A stretch of DNA of 64,000 nt from Nymphaea colorata. Lineage: Eukaryota > Streptophyta > Magnoliopsida > Nymphaeales > Nymphaeaceae. The notes under the pieces were generated by a model. It saw only the letters and a list, made by a program, of their open reading frames with translations. It had not been told where the DNA came from and made no database searches. Numbering within the stretch: the first letter of the stretch is position 1; each line of letters begins with the position of its first letter. The position numbers and the translations under genes are program-made. The stretch lies in NCBI RefSeq assembly GCF_008831285.2, contig NC_045139.1, forward strand, positions 31,347,706-31,411,705, read 5' to 3'. Positions 24,481 through 36,369 of this stretch are shown in pieces.

Positions 24481-24590
24481 TTTCAAAATTTTTATATAAA
24501 ACAAATAAAATTTTCTAAAATTTACATGTAAATTAAAGAAAAATGAGATGGGGCGAGCGCCCATGCCGGCCTGCCTTCCCTTCGCCCCTG
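24308..24590 (+). mobile_element. hAT-type MITE, family A
   Basis: Left terminus CAAGGGCGGAGTTAG; right terminus, reverse-complemented, CAGGGGCGAAGGG. The interior (ATTTTTCATGA..., CAAAATTTTTATATAAAACA) is shared with the copies at 7410 and 29579. Flanks CTTTTAGG and TTTGTAAG match at only 5 of 8 positions, so the target duplication is weak. The left part overlaps the minisatellite, so the 5' half may have been reshaped. Confidence 0.65.
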
Positions 24591-26961
24591 TTTGTAAGTC
24601 TATGGAATGTGAGCATTTTGGGCATTTGCATAACACCTCTAAACTAGTTTTCCAAGTCCTTTTGAGTATTTGAGAGCCATCAAAATTGGGTTTGAGGAAA
24701 ACTCTGGCTCTGCAAAAGAGGAAGTGAAAAACCCCACCTCTATCAGGTTATTTTACCGCCCAAACAAAGAAACCAAGTATTCAAAACTCATTAAAAACTC
24801 GGTTTTCAGAAAACCCAGTTTTTTCTCCAAACTAGATTAGATGTTGGTGTCATTCAAACAAACACGCTCTTTGAACTTGATTGCACACACACACACACAC
24901 ACATGTGTTTGATGCGAAGGTAGTAAGAATTAAGAAGGAGATATGGAGAATAAGTCTCGAGTAATGCAGCTTTACCTTTTGAAGTTGTTCAGGGATGTAT
25001 AAAGTAGAGATTGAGGACCTATGCAGATGATTAGGGTTCGGGTTTGACTAGCATAGTTGCAAGACGATTCATGTGGATTTGTTCTAGCCATAGATATTAG
25101 ACCCGACGAATCAACCGTAGCTTTACCAAATTCAAGCTAACCATACTTTAGATCCTTGTTTTTTAAAGATCGGTTTTGGGTTTGAATAACATAGTTGTAA
25201 GATGACTGCGGATTTAGATCCCAGTCTATCAAATTCAATTTTAATTTGGATTTCTGCTCAAGATCAGATTTAGATTGAACATCTTATGCTTTTAAGATCA
25301 CTTTGGATTTGTGGCAGACCAAATTCAACTTCATCGGATTTGTGGTTCTCGTTTTTTAAGACTGGATCTGGGTTTGACTCATGGCTTTACGATTCCCGTG
25401 GACACATCTAAGAGCATGTAATAAAAAAGAAGATCTAGAACATTATTCTCTACGTAAACTTAACATCTCATTATAATAAGTGCTGCCTCGACTGTAATCG
25501 ACGAAGTTAGAACCTAATATTTTCTAATATAAGAGTCAATTTGCAAGCGCAGCACGCTGCCATAAATGATACATATAAAAAAAAATAAATTTTCGGCTTC
25601 TCCTCCATCAATCATCCATAGAATTGCATTAATATTGATATATAACCATACTAGGTAATCAACAATATATATTATTTTGTTAGAAAACTTTATATATAAG
25701 TGCCACGAGGTGTCTAATATATATGCTTATATTTCTGCATGCATGCATTTAAAAATAATAAAAAATAGAATTTGATTTTGGATCAGGCGAGTATAATATT
25801 ATTATCAAAAACAAGGAATATATATATATATATAAGCCCACATACGGTACGGACCAACCTGCCACCCATTTCGGCTTCTTGTGTCGATCGATCACAAGGG
25901 CTGTTGGCCGTCGGCGTATTCAAATCCAGCTAGCGGATCAAACGTGTGGTCCAACCGGATCGACAAACACGAACACATGCTGACCTGATCTCAATTTATC
26001 TCAACTCTCGCGATCTGGGACTCTTTGTCTCTTCCACAAAAGACAAAAAATCGCAAGCCTTTTTTATGTAGTAAAAAACTACATATGTTCCCCATGTCCT
26101 GTTCCACTTGTCCTCGACCACCAAAAACTTTGGGCCGTGAGCCCACGGGTTCCGGCCCGGCTAGAACAGGACCGGTCATCCGCGGCGACGACCAGCCTGT
26201 TCCCCGCCGCTCTTCTTGTATTTGAACCAAACTTTTCCAGAATCAAAGCGTCTGAACCATGGAATATTCTGCAAGTCAGTTAAGCCTTAAGACAAGGAGC
26301 CGCAGCTTTGAAGGAAGTTGTCCACTAGCACATAAATCTTTTGATTCAACTCCAACAGCACACAGTAAGAACCCTTGCTCTGCTCACCATTTCGTTACAA
26401 TGGGCTCAAGAACTCGGTGGGGCTCAATTGGCTCCAATAACCGAAAAAGATATTCCCACGAGTCAAACAAGGTATACATATATATTATATAATATATATG
26501 TACATACATTATATAATCTGTTGGCTATGTATGTGTATATGTGTAAAATCTGCTGGCTACATGTTCAATAACAATGGGCTGTATACGCTGGGGACTCGAT
26601 GGAAGGAGATACGATCCAGCTAATTGCATGCAGTGGATTTAACCAAAGTGCAAAAAGTTAAAGAGGGTGCAGCCAATTCTAGCCACAGAACATGTCAAAC
26701 TGCAACTGTATTTGGCAGGTTCACTTTTTGGAGAAACTTTCACTTTGGAGACTAGGCTTTAGTCTTGATTTCATAAAAAGTTGTACTTTTTAGTGCTTTA
26801 CCTCTGGTAAGTGGTTAAAGTTCTTGTTTGTTTTCTCATTATATCATGATCATGAAAGATTAGTTAAATGTTATAACCAAATGAGCTTGCTCAAAAGTTT
26901 GTAACTGCCTTTCTTTTAACTTTGTTCATCCGTTGAAGAGTAAACGAAGAAACGCCATGCA

Positions 26962-27149
26962 CAGTGGCGGAGCCGGAAAATTTTAGCTGAGGGGCATTGG
27001 ATGCATGTAGAGCTACATGACATGGCACTGGCATGGGTCTTGTATGAGCACCCCATGTAGTCATGCATGAGTAAAATACATGATAAATATAAATTTTATA
27101 AAGGATTACACATGCTGCCCACACCAGCCCTATGGTAGCTCCGCTATTG
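26962..27149 (+). mobile_element. hAT-type MITE, family B, with intact target duplication
   Basis: 188 bp. Terminal repeats are CAGTGGCGGAGCC (left) and CAATAGCGGAGCTA (right, reverse-complemented). They are flanked by a perfect 8-bp GCCATGCA at 26954-26961 and 27150-27157. An extra shared C makes a 9-bp reading possible. It carries no open frame. Confidence 0.87.
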
Positions 27150-27217
27150 GCCATGCACAACTTTTGTTCTGAAAGTTCCTTTTTTTTGTTTGTATTTTCA
27201 AACTTACAAAGAAGCAC

Positions 27218-28005
27218 CCGATAATAGGATTAGTAAGCGATGGTACTAGCCTTAGGGTTTTATGTCGGGGGTTTGTTTGCATTGGAAAGGTGTATTGAAA
27301 CCAGAATAAACATAGATCCACAACTTTATTTCTATAATAGGCTTCATAAGTGAGGCTACTAGCATTAGGGTTTTATAAAAGGGTTTGTTCTTGTCGAAAA
27401 GGCGAATTGAAGGAAGAAGATTAGCATATCCACAACTTTATTTTTATAATAGACTTTGTAAGTGATGGTACTGGCCTTAGGGTTTTATGATGGGGGTTTG
27501 TTTGAATTAGAAAGGTGAATTGAAACAAGAATAAACATAGATCCATAACTTTTAATAGGCTATGTAACTAAGGGTACTAGCTTTAGGGTTTTTATACCGA
27601 GGGTTTGTTGGTGTCGAAAAGGCGAATTGAAACAAGAACATTCGGGTATCCACAACTTTGTTTCTATAATAGACTTTGTAAGTGAGGGCACTGGCCTTAG
27701 GGTTTTATGCTGGGGGTTTGTTTGCATTAGAAAGGCGAATCGAAACAAGAATAAACATAGATTCACAACTTTATTTCTATAATAGGCTTCGTTACATAGG
27801 GCACTAGCTTTAGGGTTTTATGCCGAGGGTTTGTTCGTGTCGGAAAGGTGAATTGAAACAAAAAGAGTCACATATCCACAACTTTATTTTTATAATAGGC
27901 TTTGTAAGCGAAGGTACTAGCCTTAGGGTTTTATAGCAGGGGTTTATTTGCAAGTGGAAATGCGAATTGAAACATGAATAGATACAAATCCACAACTTTA
28001 TTCTT
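27218..28005 (+). repeat. Seven-copy tandem satellite (~112-bp unit, ~225-bp dimer) with a telo-box in each unit
   Basis: Each unit contains TTAGGGTTTT, at 27252, 27365, 27477, 27583, 27697, 27809 and 27923 (spacings 106-114 bp). The reverse complement AAACCCTAA is the plant telo-box. Odd and even units alternate in their second half (TTGCATTAGAAAGG versus GTGTCGAAAAGGCG), giving a dimeric higher order. Units also share CCACAACTTTATTTCTATAA. Weak minus-strand frames across it are by-products of the repeat. Confidence 0.93.
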
Positions 28006-28473
28006 TTTTGGTTATGTTGCCGGTGGTGGTGACGGAAAAGTAACGCAGCAGAATCTTTTTTTTTCTCGGCGAATTTGTAGGCCTTACCCTCTTAAAAGTT
28101 GACCTACAAAAAAAGCAAAGCACAACAAGCACCCAAGCAATGGGAGTCATTTGGAAGAAGAGGGCTGTCCTTTGACATCACATTTTTAGACCTCATAATG
28201 GATAAGCTCACATACATGTCTGGTTTTTTGCTTTTTGAAAAAAGTGTTAGGTTTGGTAAAGTTTGGAAAGTTTGGAAAATAAGATCTAAACTTTATTTGG
28301 AATGCCATATAACAAGAGTTTCTAACTAATCCCGTTGGTTAATTTAAACATCGGGTAAACCACATAAGAGTGTCTAATTAATCTCGTCGGCCAATTTTGA
28401 CATCAGAATGATTGTTTCTCTAAAAAGAGAAAGAGATGTAGAGCGAAAAAAGTCGCTTCCATGTTATGTGAAG

Positions 28474-28819
28474 TAGGAATGTACAACGAGCTCGGCTCGA
28501 ATAACATATTGTTCAACTGGAGCCCAAGTTGAACTTTATGAAGCAAGATCAAGTCAAGTCGAGCTCAAGCTCCTTTAATTTGAGCTCGTGTAACTCAATT
28601 CATGTATTTTTTTTCTTTAAATGAAAAAGAAAACCACAAAAAAAAGTGGTAAAATTTGTCTAAATTTCCCAACATACCCATGAAGATTAAGAAACAAGGA
28701 AAACTTGAGCCGAGTCAAATTTAAACAAGTTGAACTCAACTCGCTTATAACTCGAGTTTTAATTCAAACCAAGTCGAGCTTACAAGACCGAGTTCGAGTC
28801 AGCTCGTGATACATCCCTA
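28474..28819. mobile_element. hAT-type MITE with TAGGRATGTAYMACGAGCT termini
   Basis: 346 bp. Left end TAGGAATGTACAACGAGCT; right end, reverse-complemented, TAGGGATGTATCACGAGCT. Flanks ATGTGAAG (28466-28473) and ATGAGAAG (28820-28827) match at 7 of 8. The interior is rich in GAGCTCGA/AAGTTGA motifs arranged as a partial hairpin. Confidence 0.85.
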
Positions 28820-29578
28820 ATGAGAAGCTACCAAACATTGTGAAAAAAAATTGTTAAAATATTCAAAACATAAGGATGTAGTTGTCAATTGCAATACATT
28901 AGAGGTGTGTTTGCCAATTAGCCAAACACCGTGGTTGAATTTGGAAAAGTCCCGATCTAATTAATTAATAAATCGATTGCATCATCTTTCTTTTAGAACT
29001 CTCAGTGGACTTCAAACGTAGCGATGGCAGTGTGCATGAGAAAGCGCTCAAGAATGTGGAGAGGTCTCCATCAACAACTTTTTTCTCTCAAAAGGTCTCA
29101 AAAGAAGAAAAAGAAAAGAAAAGTGAGGAAAAGATTTTGGAACGGCATCTTCAGCCGTTGTATTATTTTACGAATCAAAAACGGTGGGAGGAAGATCACG
29201 AATTCCAGAAAATTCCTGCCATTAAATCTCCTGCGACTGTCGCCCTCTTCAGTCTTTCAATTTCCCACGGCAAAAACAATTCTTGGAGCTCAAGCAAGAA
29301 CTTGTTGCGTAGCATGTGGATAGTTTTGTCGTGAGTAAACAAAGGATTAAATAAATTTTGTGAGACTGTGTTGGCAATTAATAAGACAATTTCACATGTA
29401 TCTCTACTCCTGGCGTGCTCCCAAACATCCAATCTCTCAAGCAAATGATTAGAGATAGACAATATGTAAATGAATAAATTTTGGGGAACCCGAGTTAGAT
29501 CCGTTTGCTCCCAAGCATTTAATCTTTCAAATTTCAATCAAATGAATGAGGGGGCACCAATATAAGAGCCAGTAAATA

Positions 29579-29760
29579 CAAGAGCTGAGTCAGACATTTT
29601 TCATGAAGGGAGTCAAATTAAAGTTTTTAAATTTTGATTAAGGTTGAAATACCAATTTTCAAAATTTTTATATATAACAAGTGAAAATTTACATATAATT
29701 TTTTTTTTTAATTGAGGTGGGGCCTTAACCCAAGCAGGTCCTACCTTAACTCCGCCCTTG
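29579..29760 (+). mobile_element. hAT-type MITE, family A
   Basis: Left terminus CAAGAGCTGAGTCAG; right terminus, reverse-complemented, CAAGGGCGGAGT. Flanks AGTAAATA and AGCAAAAA match at 6 of 8 positions. The interior repeats the family A core (TTTTTCATGA..., CAAAATTTTTATATATAACA, GAGGTGGGGC). Confidence 0.78.
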
Positions 29761-31132
29761 AGCAAAAATGAATAGATACAACCAACAGCGGTCCACTATC
29801 TAGACAAGCTCACATGTACCTTCGCTACTAGGGCTTGTAGCATGCACGAAACTGGATCTCATTATCCTCTCAAACATGTCACGAGAAATGTTGGGTGTGC
29901 AAATTGAAACTGGTGATGCTTGTCGCGCATCATCAAAGGGACAAGGTAGCAAGCTTGACAAATGGTTGTTATGGCATTAGAAAAAAAACACCAATGAAGG
30001 TTTTACTGATGTTTTTCCTGCGTCAGTAAAAAGCTTTCGAACTTGGTAGCCTTGGTTTACGATATCAGGTTGGGCAGGTGCACTGGCATGAATCTTACTT
30101 ACCGTTTTATAAAAACAGAGTCGGTCTGTAAATTGAATCGGCATCCGAATCAGCCGATTCTCTAGGTTGTCCATCGGTCAAATATATTAAATAAACACTT
30201 ATTTGAAAAAATAAAAAAATAAAACGGTATAGCAAATAATTAACAAGTATAGTATTTTAAATCATAGTTAGGAGCCGGGTTACCGTGTGGCAATCTTGAA
30301 TCGGCCAAAGAATCGGATAAGTTCTGATAACACTGGTTTTATCACCACTGTGACGAGGAGTCAAGACCCAGTTTTCCGTTTAACTCGTCAAGGAAAAGGA
30401 AGCCTCAAGCACTAGGGAGGCCTTTGTAAGGTGATGTGAATAAGAAATGTCCGTGGTATATTTGATTTGTATCTTTCTTCTTTTGGTCTTAGTTATCTCT
30501 ATGCATTTTTCTCATAAATATCTAAATGCATATAAACAAAGTTCCGTTATATTAATATTCAATATGATGAAAAGCTGCATGGTACCCCAAAAAAGCATTA
30601 ATTTTTGAAGAATGTCATCCTACCAAATTTTGTTTTCGTTTTTTTGGTTTCCAATCAATAATTTATAGCACATTTTCATCCATCTCTCCAACTTTGAATG
30701 ACCATTGAAGATCGAAATCATAGTTGGCAAACTCGTGACTAAAATTCAAACCAGTTAAAGATTGGTCATGAGATCAGAGATTTAATTGAGTGATTTGATT
30801 CGGTTATGTCATAAATTTTTATAGTATTAACTCAGTGATTTGATTGGGTTAGGCCATATATATTTATAGTGTATCTTTTTATAAATGTATGAAGAAGGTA
30901 CATATGTCGGGACATCAGGTTTGATTCTTTTCATCAATTAAAATTGAATAACATGTAATATGCGTATTTGTCTTTATTTAGCAAAATTTATGAGAATTTC
31001 AACAATTTTGGAAAAATAACAAACTTTAATATTCAGCTATTCTTGATAAAAGAGAACATGTGGTTAGTTGGCAATCCCAGCTAACTTGCCGGACCCTAAC
31101 TCGTGACCCACTAAATGGAAGATCCTAGTCAA

Positions 31133-31294
31133 CAGGGGCAGAGTCAGGATTTTCTTCGGGGGCAGGCCGACAGTCCAACCTCTGGATTCGGGTAAGGCCA
31201 AATTGAATTCAAATCCAAAAAACACATGGCGCAATTAAAAAATTTTATTTTTTTATTTGGCCAGGGTGAGCCATGGCCTAGGCGCCCCCCCCTG
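31133..31294 (+). mobile_element. hAT-type MITE related to family A
   Basis: Left terminus CAGGGGCAGAGTCAGG; right end GCGCCCCCCCCTG. Flanks TAGTCAAC and TAGCCAAC match at 7 of 8 positions, sharing the boundary C. The interior differs from the other copies. Confidence 0.65.
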
Positions 31295-34200
31295 TAGCCA
31301 ACTCAGGCGACTCGCGACTCAGATCGGCGAGTCTACCAACTATGGTTTATAGCCCGAACAAGAAAATTAATTCATAACAAATATGGTCATTATAATAACC
31401 ACAAGTTAATGGTGGATGAAATCTCATTCAATTCATTGAGTTCGCAGTAATTATCCAATCCATCTACTGTTTTTCTCTCATCTTCATTGTACGAGTAAAA
31501 TACTCAGCATTTGGATTCACATGCTCCCACCATTTGAGTGGATCTGGATCCTGCCCATCATGCGATGATTCAAATATCAGAATCCACCCCATGGATCAGT
31601 GTGGGTTTTGAAGCCATATCGTTCTCTTAATTGGGTTTGTTTCGGTAAATTTGAATCGCTTATATATTTAAAATTAAAATATATTTGCTACAAATCGAAC
31701 CCCTTTTCATTCAATGCAGATTTCAAACCAAAGCAAAAGTGCGGTCTATTTTCTTAATCTCGAGCCTTTTTCTTAAAAATATTAATTAAACTTTGATTTG
31801 ATCTAATTCACAATCGTCCCTCGTCCCGATTTGGTTCAAATTTCAATCGATTATTCGAATAATTTTGCTGCCCGAGTCAGTGTAGAAACCGAACCTAACA
31901 ATTAACGTGTTGAGTTCGAATATGGTAGTCTTTTCGGTTCACATCAGTTTGATTGCTGTCCACATTCTAGCTCGTATTTAACTTGCTTATATATGTTTTT
32001 TTTCCAAGCAATCAAACCAAAACTGGTCACAAAAAGTAACATTTTTATGAGCAGTTTCGCATTAGGAACAAAGTACCAATATTGTATGAATATGTCTCAA
32101 AGTCAAGTAGATTCACGCAACACTTTAATAAAGTGTTGCGTGGTAGATTTTGCCTCCCTAACCTCCAAGAGGTCCAGTTATAAAAAGAAGCATAAAAATC
32201 ATTTTTTTAAATGTGTATAAAAATAGTTTTGTTACAAATGGGGCCGACTCTATTTTGAGTGATTCGGAGCTCGTTTTAGAACTTTTTAGTGAGTGGTTTA
32301 AGCTTAAAACACATTTTTGGTGCGAGAACGAGACATGAAACAAAGTGAAGGTTTGTGTATGTGAGCATGGTGGTTCATAGCATCCAATTTTGTTGTTTTG
32401 ATCTCAGCATTGGATTTATTTGAAATTCTTGATTTGGATCTAGACTTTGACCTAATTTGGATATGAGAGTTGGATTTCAGATTTGAATCTCGGGTCTAAA
32501 GTTGGGTTTTGAACTTGTAATTAGACTCCGTCATGGGTCTAGAGATTCGTTTTGGATCAAATGGTCGTGAATTGGTTATGAGTCTAGGGTTGAGTTTATG
32601 GTCAAAAAATTAAAAATCGAAATGAAATAACTGAAAAGTCATTTGAGTGAAAATAGAATACAACCTTTTTAGAAAAATTTGGGGTGATAACACTATCCTA
32701 ATTTTGAGGTAGATTAAGTACTCTCATGTTGTTCCTAACACCAAACTGCTTCTTGGGGATCATTTGCTAGTAAGAACGCTCATTGAGTGTCTTGTGAATG
32801 TATTCATAAATTGAGGTAGATTCATAAACCATTAGTTACTATTTTACGAATCTGCTCAATAAAACACTTACATAAAGAACATGTTCTTGATGCCAAACAA
32901 CCCGTTAGATGTACATCATTTACTCTTGAAAATATGGTTTTGTCATACTCGATCCGCTTATTCAAAACCAACTTGTAATAAACCATTTGGATTCCACAAC
33001 CAGTTTAAGAGGGATTGTTTTTAATTATTATCTAAGTAATTGTTTGTCTATTTGTTTGAATGATTTTTTAAATTTTTTTTTAATCGATCCACAAATTCAA
33101 TTGAATCGGTTAATCGGGCTGTCTAACACTGATAAGAAGTTAACACACAAAGAAATCTGAAATACTTATTCTGTTTCGACGACAATGTCTCTTAATTGTT
33201 GTTATTAACGCGGTCGATATACTGCATCGTCGATAAAATAAAATAGAGGTCCTGTTTGGATGCATGCTCAAAACGACGTTTTTAATGCAAAACCTCATTT
33301 TAAATGACCTGTTTGGCTAAGAACGAAATGACATTTTCTAAAAACTGGGTTTTTTGAAAACCTGCTTTTCATTTAAGTTTTCCAAAAGTGGGGAGGGGGG
33401 GTGGGGGAGGACAAATTTTAAAAAGACTATATGATGTTGATATTAAACAATTTTAATTTCTTAAGGACATCAGTATATACAAAAAAGAAAATGTTGAGAG
33501 CATCAAAATGTAAAATCAGGAAATTTTGTGGGCTCCAACATACTGTCTACCTTTTTGGGCACGAATATAAATGGATTGTACTTGTTTGATTACCGATTTT
33601 TTTTATTTTCACATCCAGTATTATGCAATTTCATAACTAAGTTTGGCGTCTGACCAAAATCCTAAAAAAGCCACTTTACAGATAAACGCATTTTGAAGTT
33701 GGTTTTTCAAATCCAATCACATAAACTCTCATCAATTTGAATTGGGTAATCGTTGAATCAAACTTGCTCTCCAACCCTTTGCATCCCTAACTGTAATTTA
33801 TTATCAAACAAACACCAACAACAACCTTGGTAGCATATAATTCATATGGCACCCTTAAAAAAAAAAGAGTAATTTTATAAAATCCAGATTTTGTAAGACT
33901 AGTTTTTTTTACCAAGAAGAAACATATATTATAGGTGAAAGTTTGGTCATTAATTTGGTAATTATGAGTCATCCACTGTACTCTAATTGATGATGGTATC
34001 CAAGTCTTCAAAAAACCTTAATATTAAAAAAAAAATGTTTTCACCTTTATAAATACCTCCATATTTTTTTTTTCTTTCGATCAACCGAACACGCTTAAAG
34101 TATAGTTATATATTTGTTTTTTTTATCCCAAAAAAAAAAAAAACTTATCACGATCAACTCCCACGTCAAGTCAGTTTTTTTTTTTATGGCAATGTTGTCG

Positions 34201-34351
34201 CACGGAGAAAGGGGATGCATGCATCAACTCAGTCGCTGTTCCTCACACTGTGCAGGAAAAAGGAAGGGCTGGAGCTTTAGATGACCGTCCAATGGCCGGC
34301 GACGCTGGCCCCCCTGGGTTGAAAGACGGTAAAAACAATGTTCAGCCTTCG

Positions 34352-34484
34352 CACGTGCCACCTCACGTGCTTACTTTTTGGCGCCAAAATAGTGCGCTCG
34401 GCGAAAGGTTCCGCCTGGTGAATCAATGCCCCCGGTGATGACCGAAACCACTAAAATGCCATCCCCGCGCTTGGGAGCGCGAAA
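34352..34484 (+). promoter_or_regulatory. Promoter-like module: two G-boxes and E2F sites, no attached gene
   Basis: CACGTG occurs at 34352-34357 and 34364-34369. A perfect 14-bp palindrome TTTTGGCGCCAAAA, an ideal E2F/DP site, lies at 34376-34389. A further E2F-type GCGCGAAA lies at 34477-34484, with GGCGAAA at about 34400. A CT-rich leader-like tract follows to about 34620. This mix is typical of S-phase gene promoters, but no coding exon follows in either direction within the interval I examined. Confidence 0.5.
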
Positions 34485-35499
34485 CTTAAACTCTCTCTCA
34501 TTCGCTCACAATATTTCTGATCTTTTCATTTCATTTTCCATTTTAGAACCCACTTTTTCACCCATTAGAGGGAAAGACCTGAAATTCTCTCTCTTCCGCG
34601 CATTTTCCTTCTCTCCCGAAAATTAAATCGAAATAATCTCTTAAAAAAATGCAACAAATATAGTGTTAACTGATCGGATATACTTTTAATCATATCTGTT
34701 TCTTCAAAATTCATATATTCATCTTTCAATAGAAACAAACAAACAAACTCATATCGTACCCAACACTACTTGGTTGTTCGATCAACAAACAATATCCATA
34801 TTTGCATCATTGCTTGTTTCTTAAAAGAAAGACAATGTATTTTTAAATCATTAATGGATTTATTAACCTCTTTCGGCTCCAATATCTCAAAATGGACCCA
34901 CCTAGCTGCATTCTAGTGTATGCTTAGTCAAAAATAGGAACCCCCAAACAATTGAATGTCTGTTATATTGCATGTAAAACATATTTTATATGCTATATAT
35001 TGTATACATCCGCATACAACTAACTAGCAAGAGATATATAAAGGAAGATCGGTAGCACAAAAGCGAACAAACTTGCATCAATTTTGATGTAAAATGATTA
35101 TAAGTCGTTAGACAAGAGATTGAGTTGAGTGCACACAACAAATATGCACTAAAAAAAGCAAGGGAGGTGGAGAGATTTTAGATTTTTTTTTTTATTTTAG
35201 TCTTTAAGTGTTTTTATAATTTTTTCATTTTGTCTTTTCAAAAGTTTTTCTTTTTTTTTTATTCTTTAACGAGGGCATTTTAGTCATTATACACCCCTGT
35301 GCACCTATAACATAGCTCAAGGACAGGGGCTCCACTGTTTTTACTATAAAATGGTAATTTGTACAAGCAAGCATAAAGTGGAATGTGAAAAAAAGCAACT
35401 TTTTAATGCTTGGCGTCAAGCATCCACTCTTCTCTTCTCCTCTTGTTGTTGTTAGGGAAGTCAAACAAGTCGAATATATTCTTCTTCTTCCTTTTTTTT

Positions 35500-35789
35500 T
35501 TTCTGGATTTAAACACTAATGAAAAAAGCCATATCCAAATCTGAACCTCAAATCAGATTCCACAACCCAAATCCAATATCAATATGTTTTTTACACTCAC
35601 ATCCAAATCCTAATCCAAATCATAACATGGACCCGAATCGAGTCGAATTTTCAAAATACAAGGGCATTGAATATCTGATATTAGCTTAAAACTAAATCTG
35701 CTCGGATGTCATTTTTTAAACCTGAATCATCATAAGAATAGCTGATTTTTCTTTGATCAGATATCTAATCGGATATATTGACATCCCTA
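35500..35789. mobile_element. Truncated hAT-type MITE fragment
   Basis: The right edge reverse-complements to TAGGGATGTCAATATATCC, the same terminal type as the element at 10554. The interior has the same ATCCAAAT/GGATTTGG-rich texture. No left terminus was found, so the left border is a guess. Confidence 0.45.
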
Positions 35790-36369
35790 CTTATTAGCAT
35801 CCACCGTTAAAACGCTACCTTGGTATGTGATGATTATTTCTTGAGCATGCAACACATGGTAAAAAAATTGGCTTGGTATCTAATTTCGCATCCAATGTAA
35901 TACCAAATAAGATTACAATCAACATTGCCAAGGAACTCGATTTGTTCTTTCTCTTTCTAAATTTGAGCTACCATCTATTTATTAACTTTATATATACTTG
36001 TAAAGTTTCGAGTTTGAAAAATATGCTTGAATTGGTTGATTTGAATTGAACCGGCGACAAATTTATTTGATTCGTTCTTCAACTACAAAAACTGCTACAT
36101 GTAGTTAACTTTATTTTTACTACTTTAAAAATATTCTACAAGTTATTATAATCATTACTACGTTTAATGTAATATTAGAAAATAAACATAATATTATTTT
36201 TCGTCGCCGTTTGAGCCGATTTAATTCCACCTGCTGGCTGGGGACTGGGAAGACCGGCCGCAGGAGGAGAGGGCAACATCGTTATTTACGAGAAGTAAAG
36301 TGGCAATAGTCGTTGGGATCGACCGAGGCACCGCAAGGACGGGCTTCCTCTTTTTTTCCGGTCAGCGAA

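Larger units (their letters stand above)
20166..36200. other. Gene-poor intergenic region of about 16 kb
   Basis: No exon with family features was found on either strand. The region is AT-rich transposon debris with the separately listed MITEs, minisatellites, satellite and promoter-like module. Microsatellites include (GA)n at 23265-23289, (CA)n at 24884-24902 and (TA)n at about 25819-25834. Confidence 0.6.

Noticed and set aside
27130-27995. Minus-strand frames encoding repeated KTLRLVPSLT peptides
   Set aside because: These are the 112-bp satellite read in one frame; stops separate the units and there is no sign of coding constraint.
29005-29334. 109-codon Lys/Glu/Ser-rich frame
   Set aside because: It overlaps other frames of similar length, has no domain, and its composition follows the local A-rich sequence.
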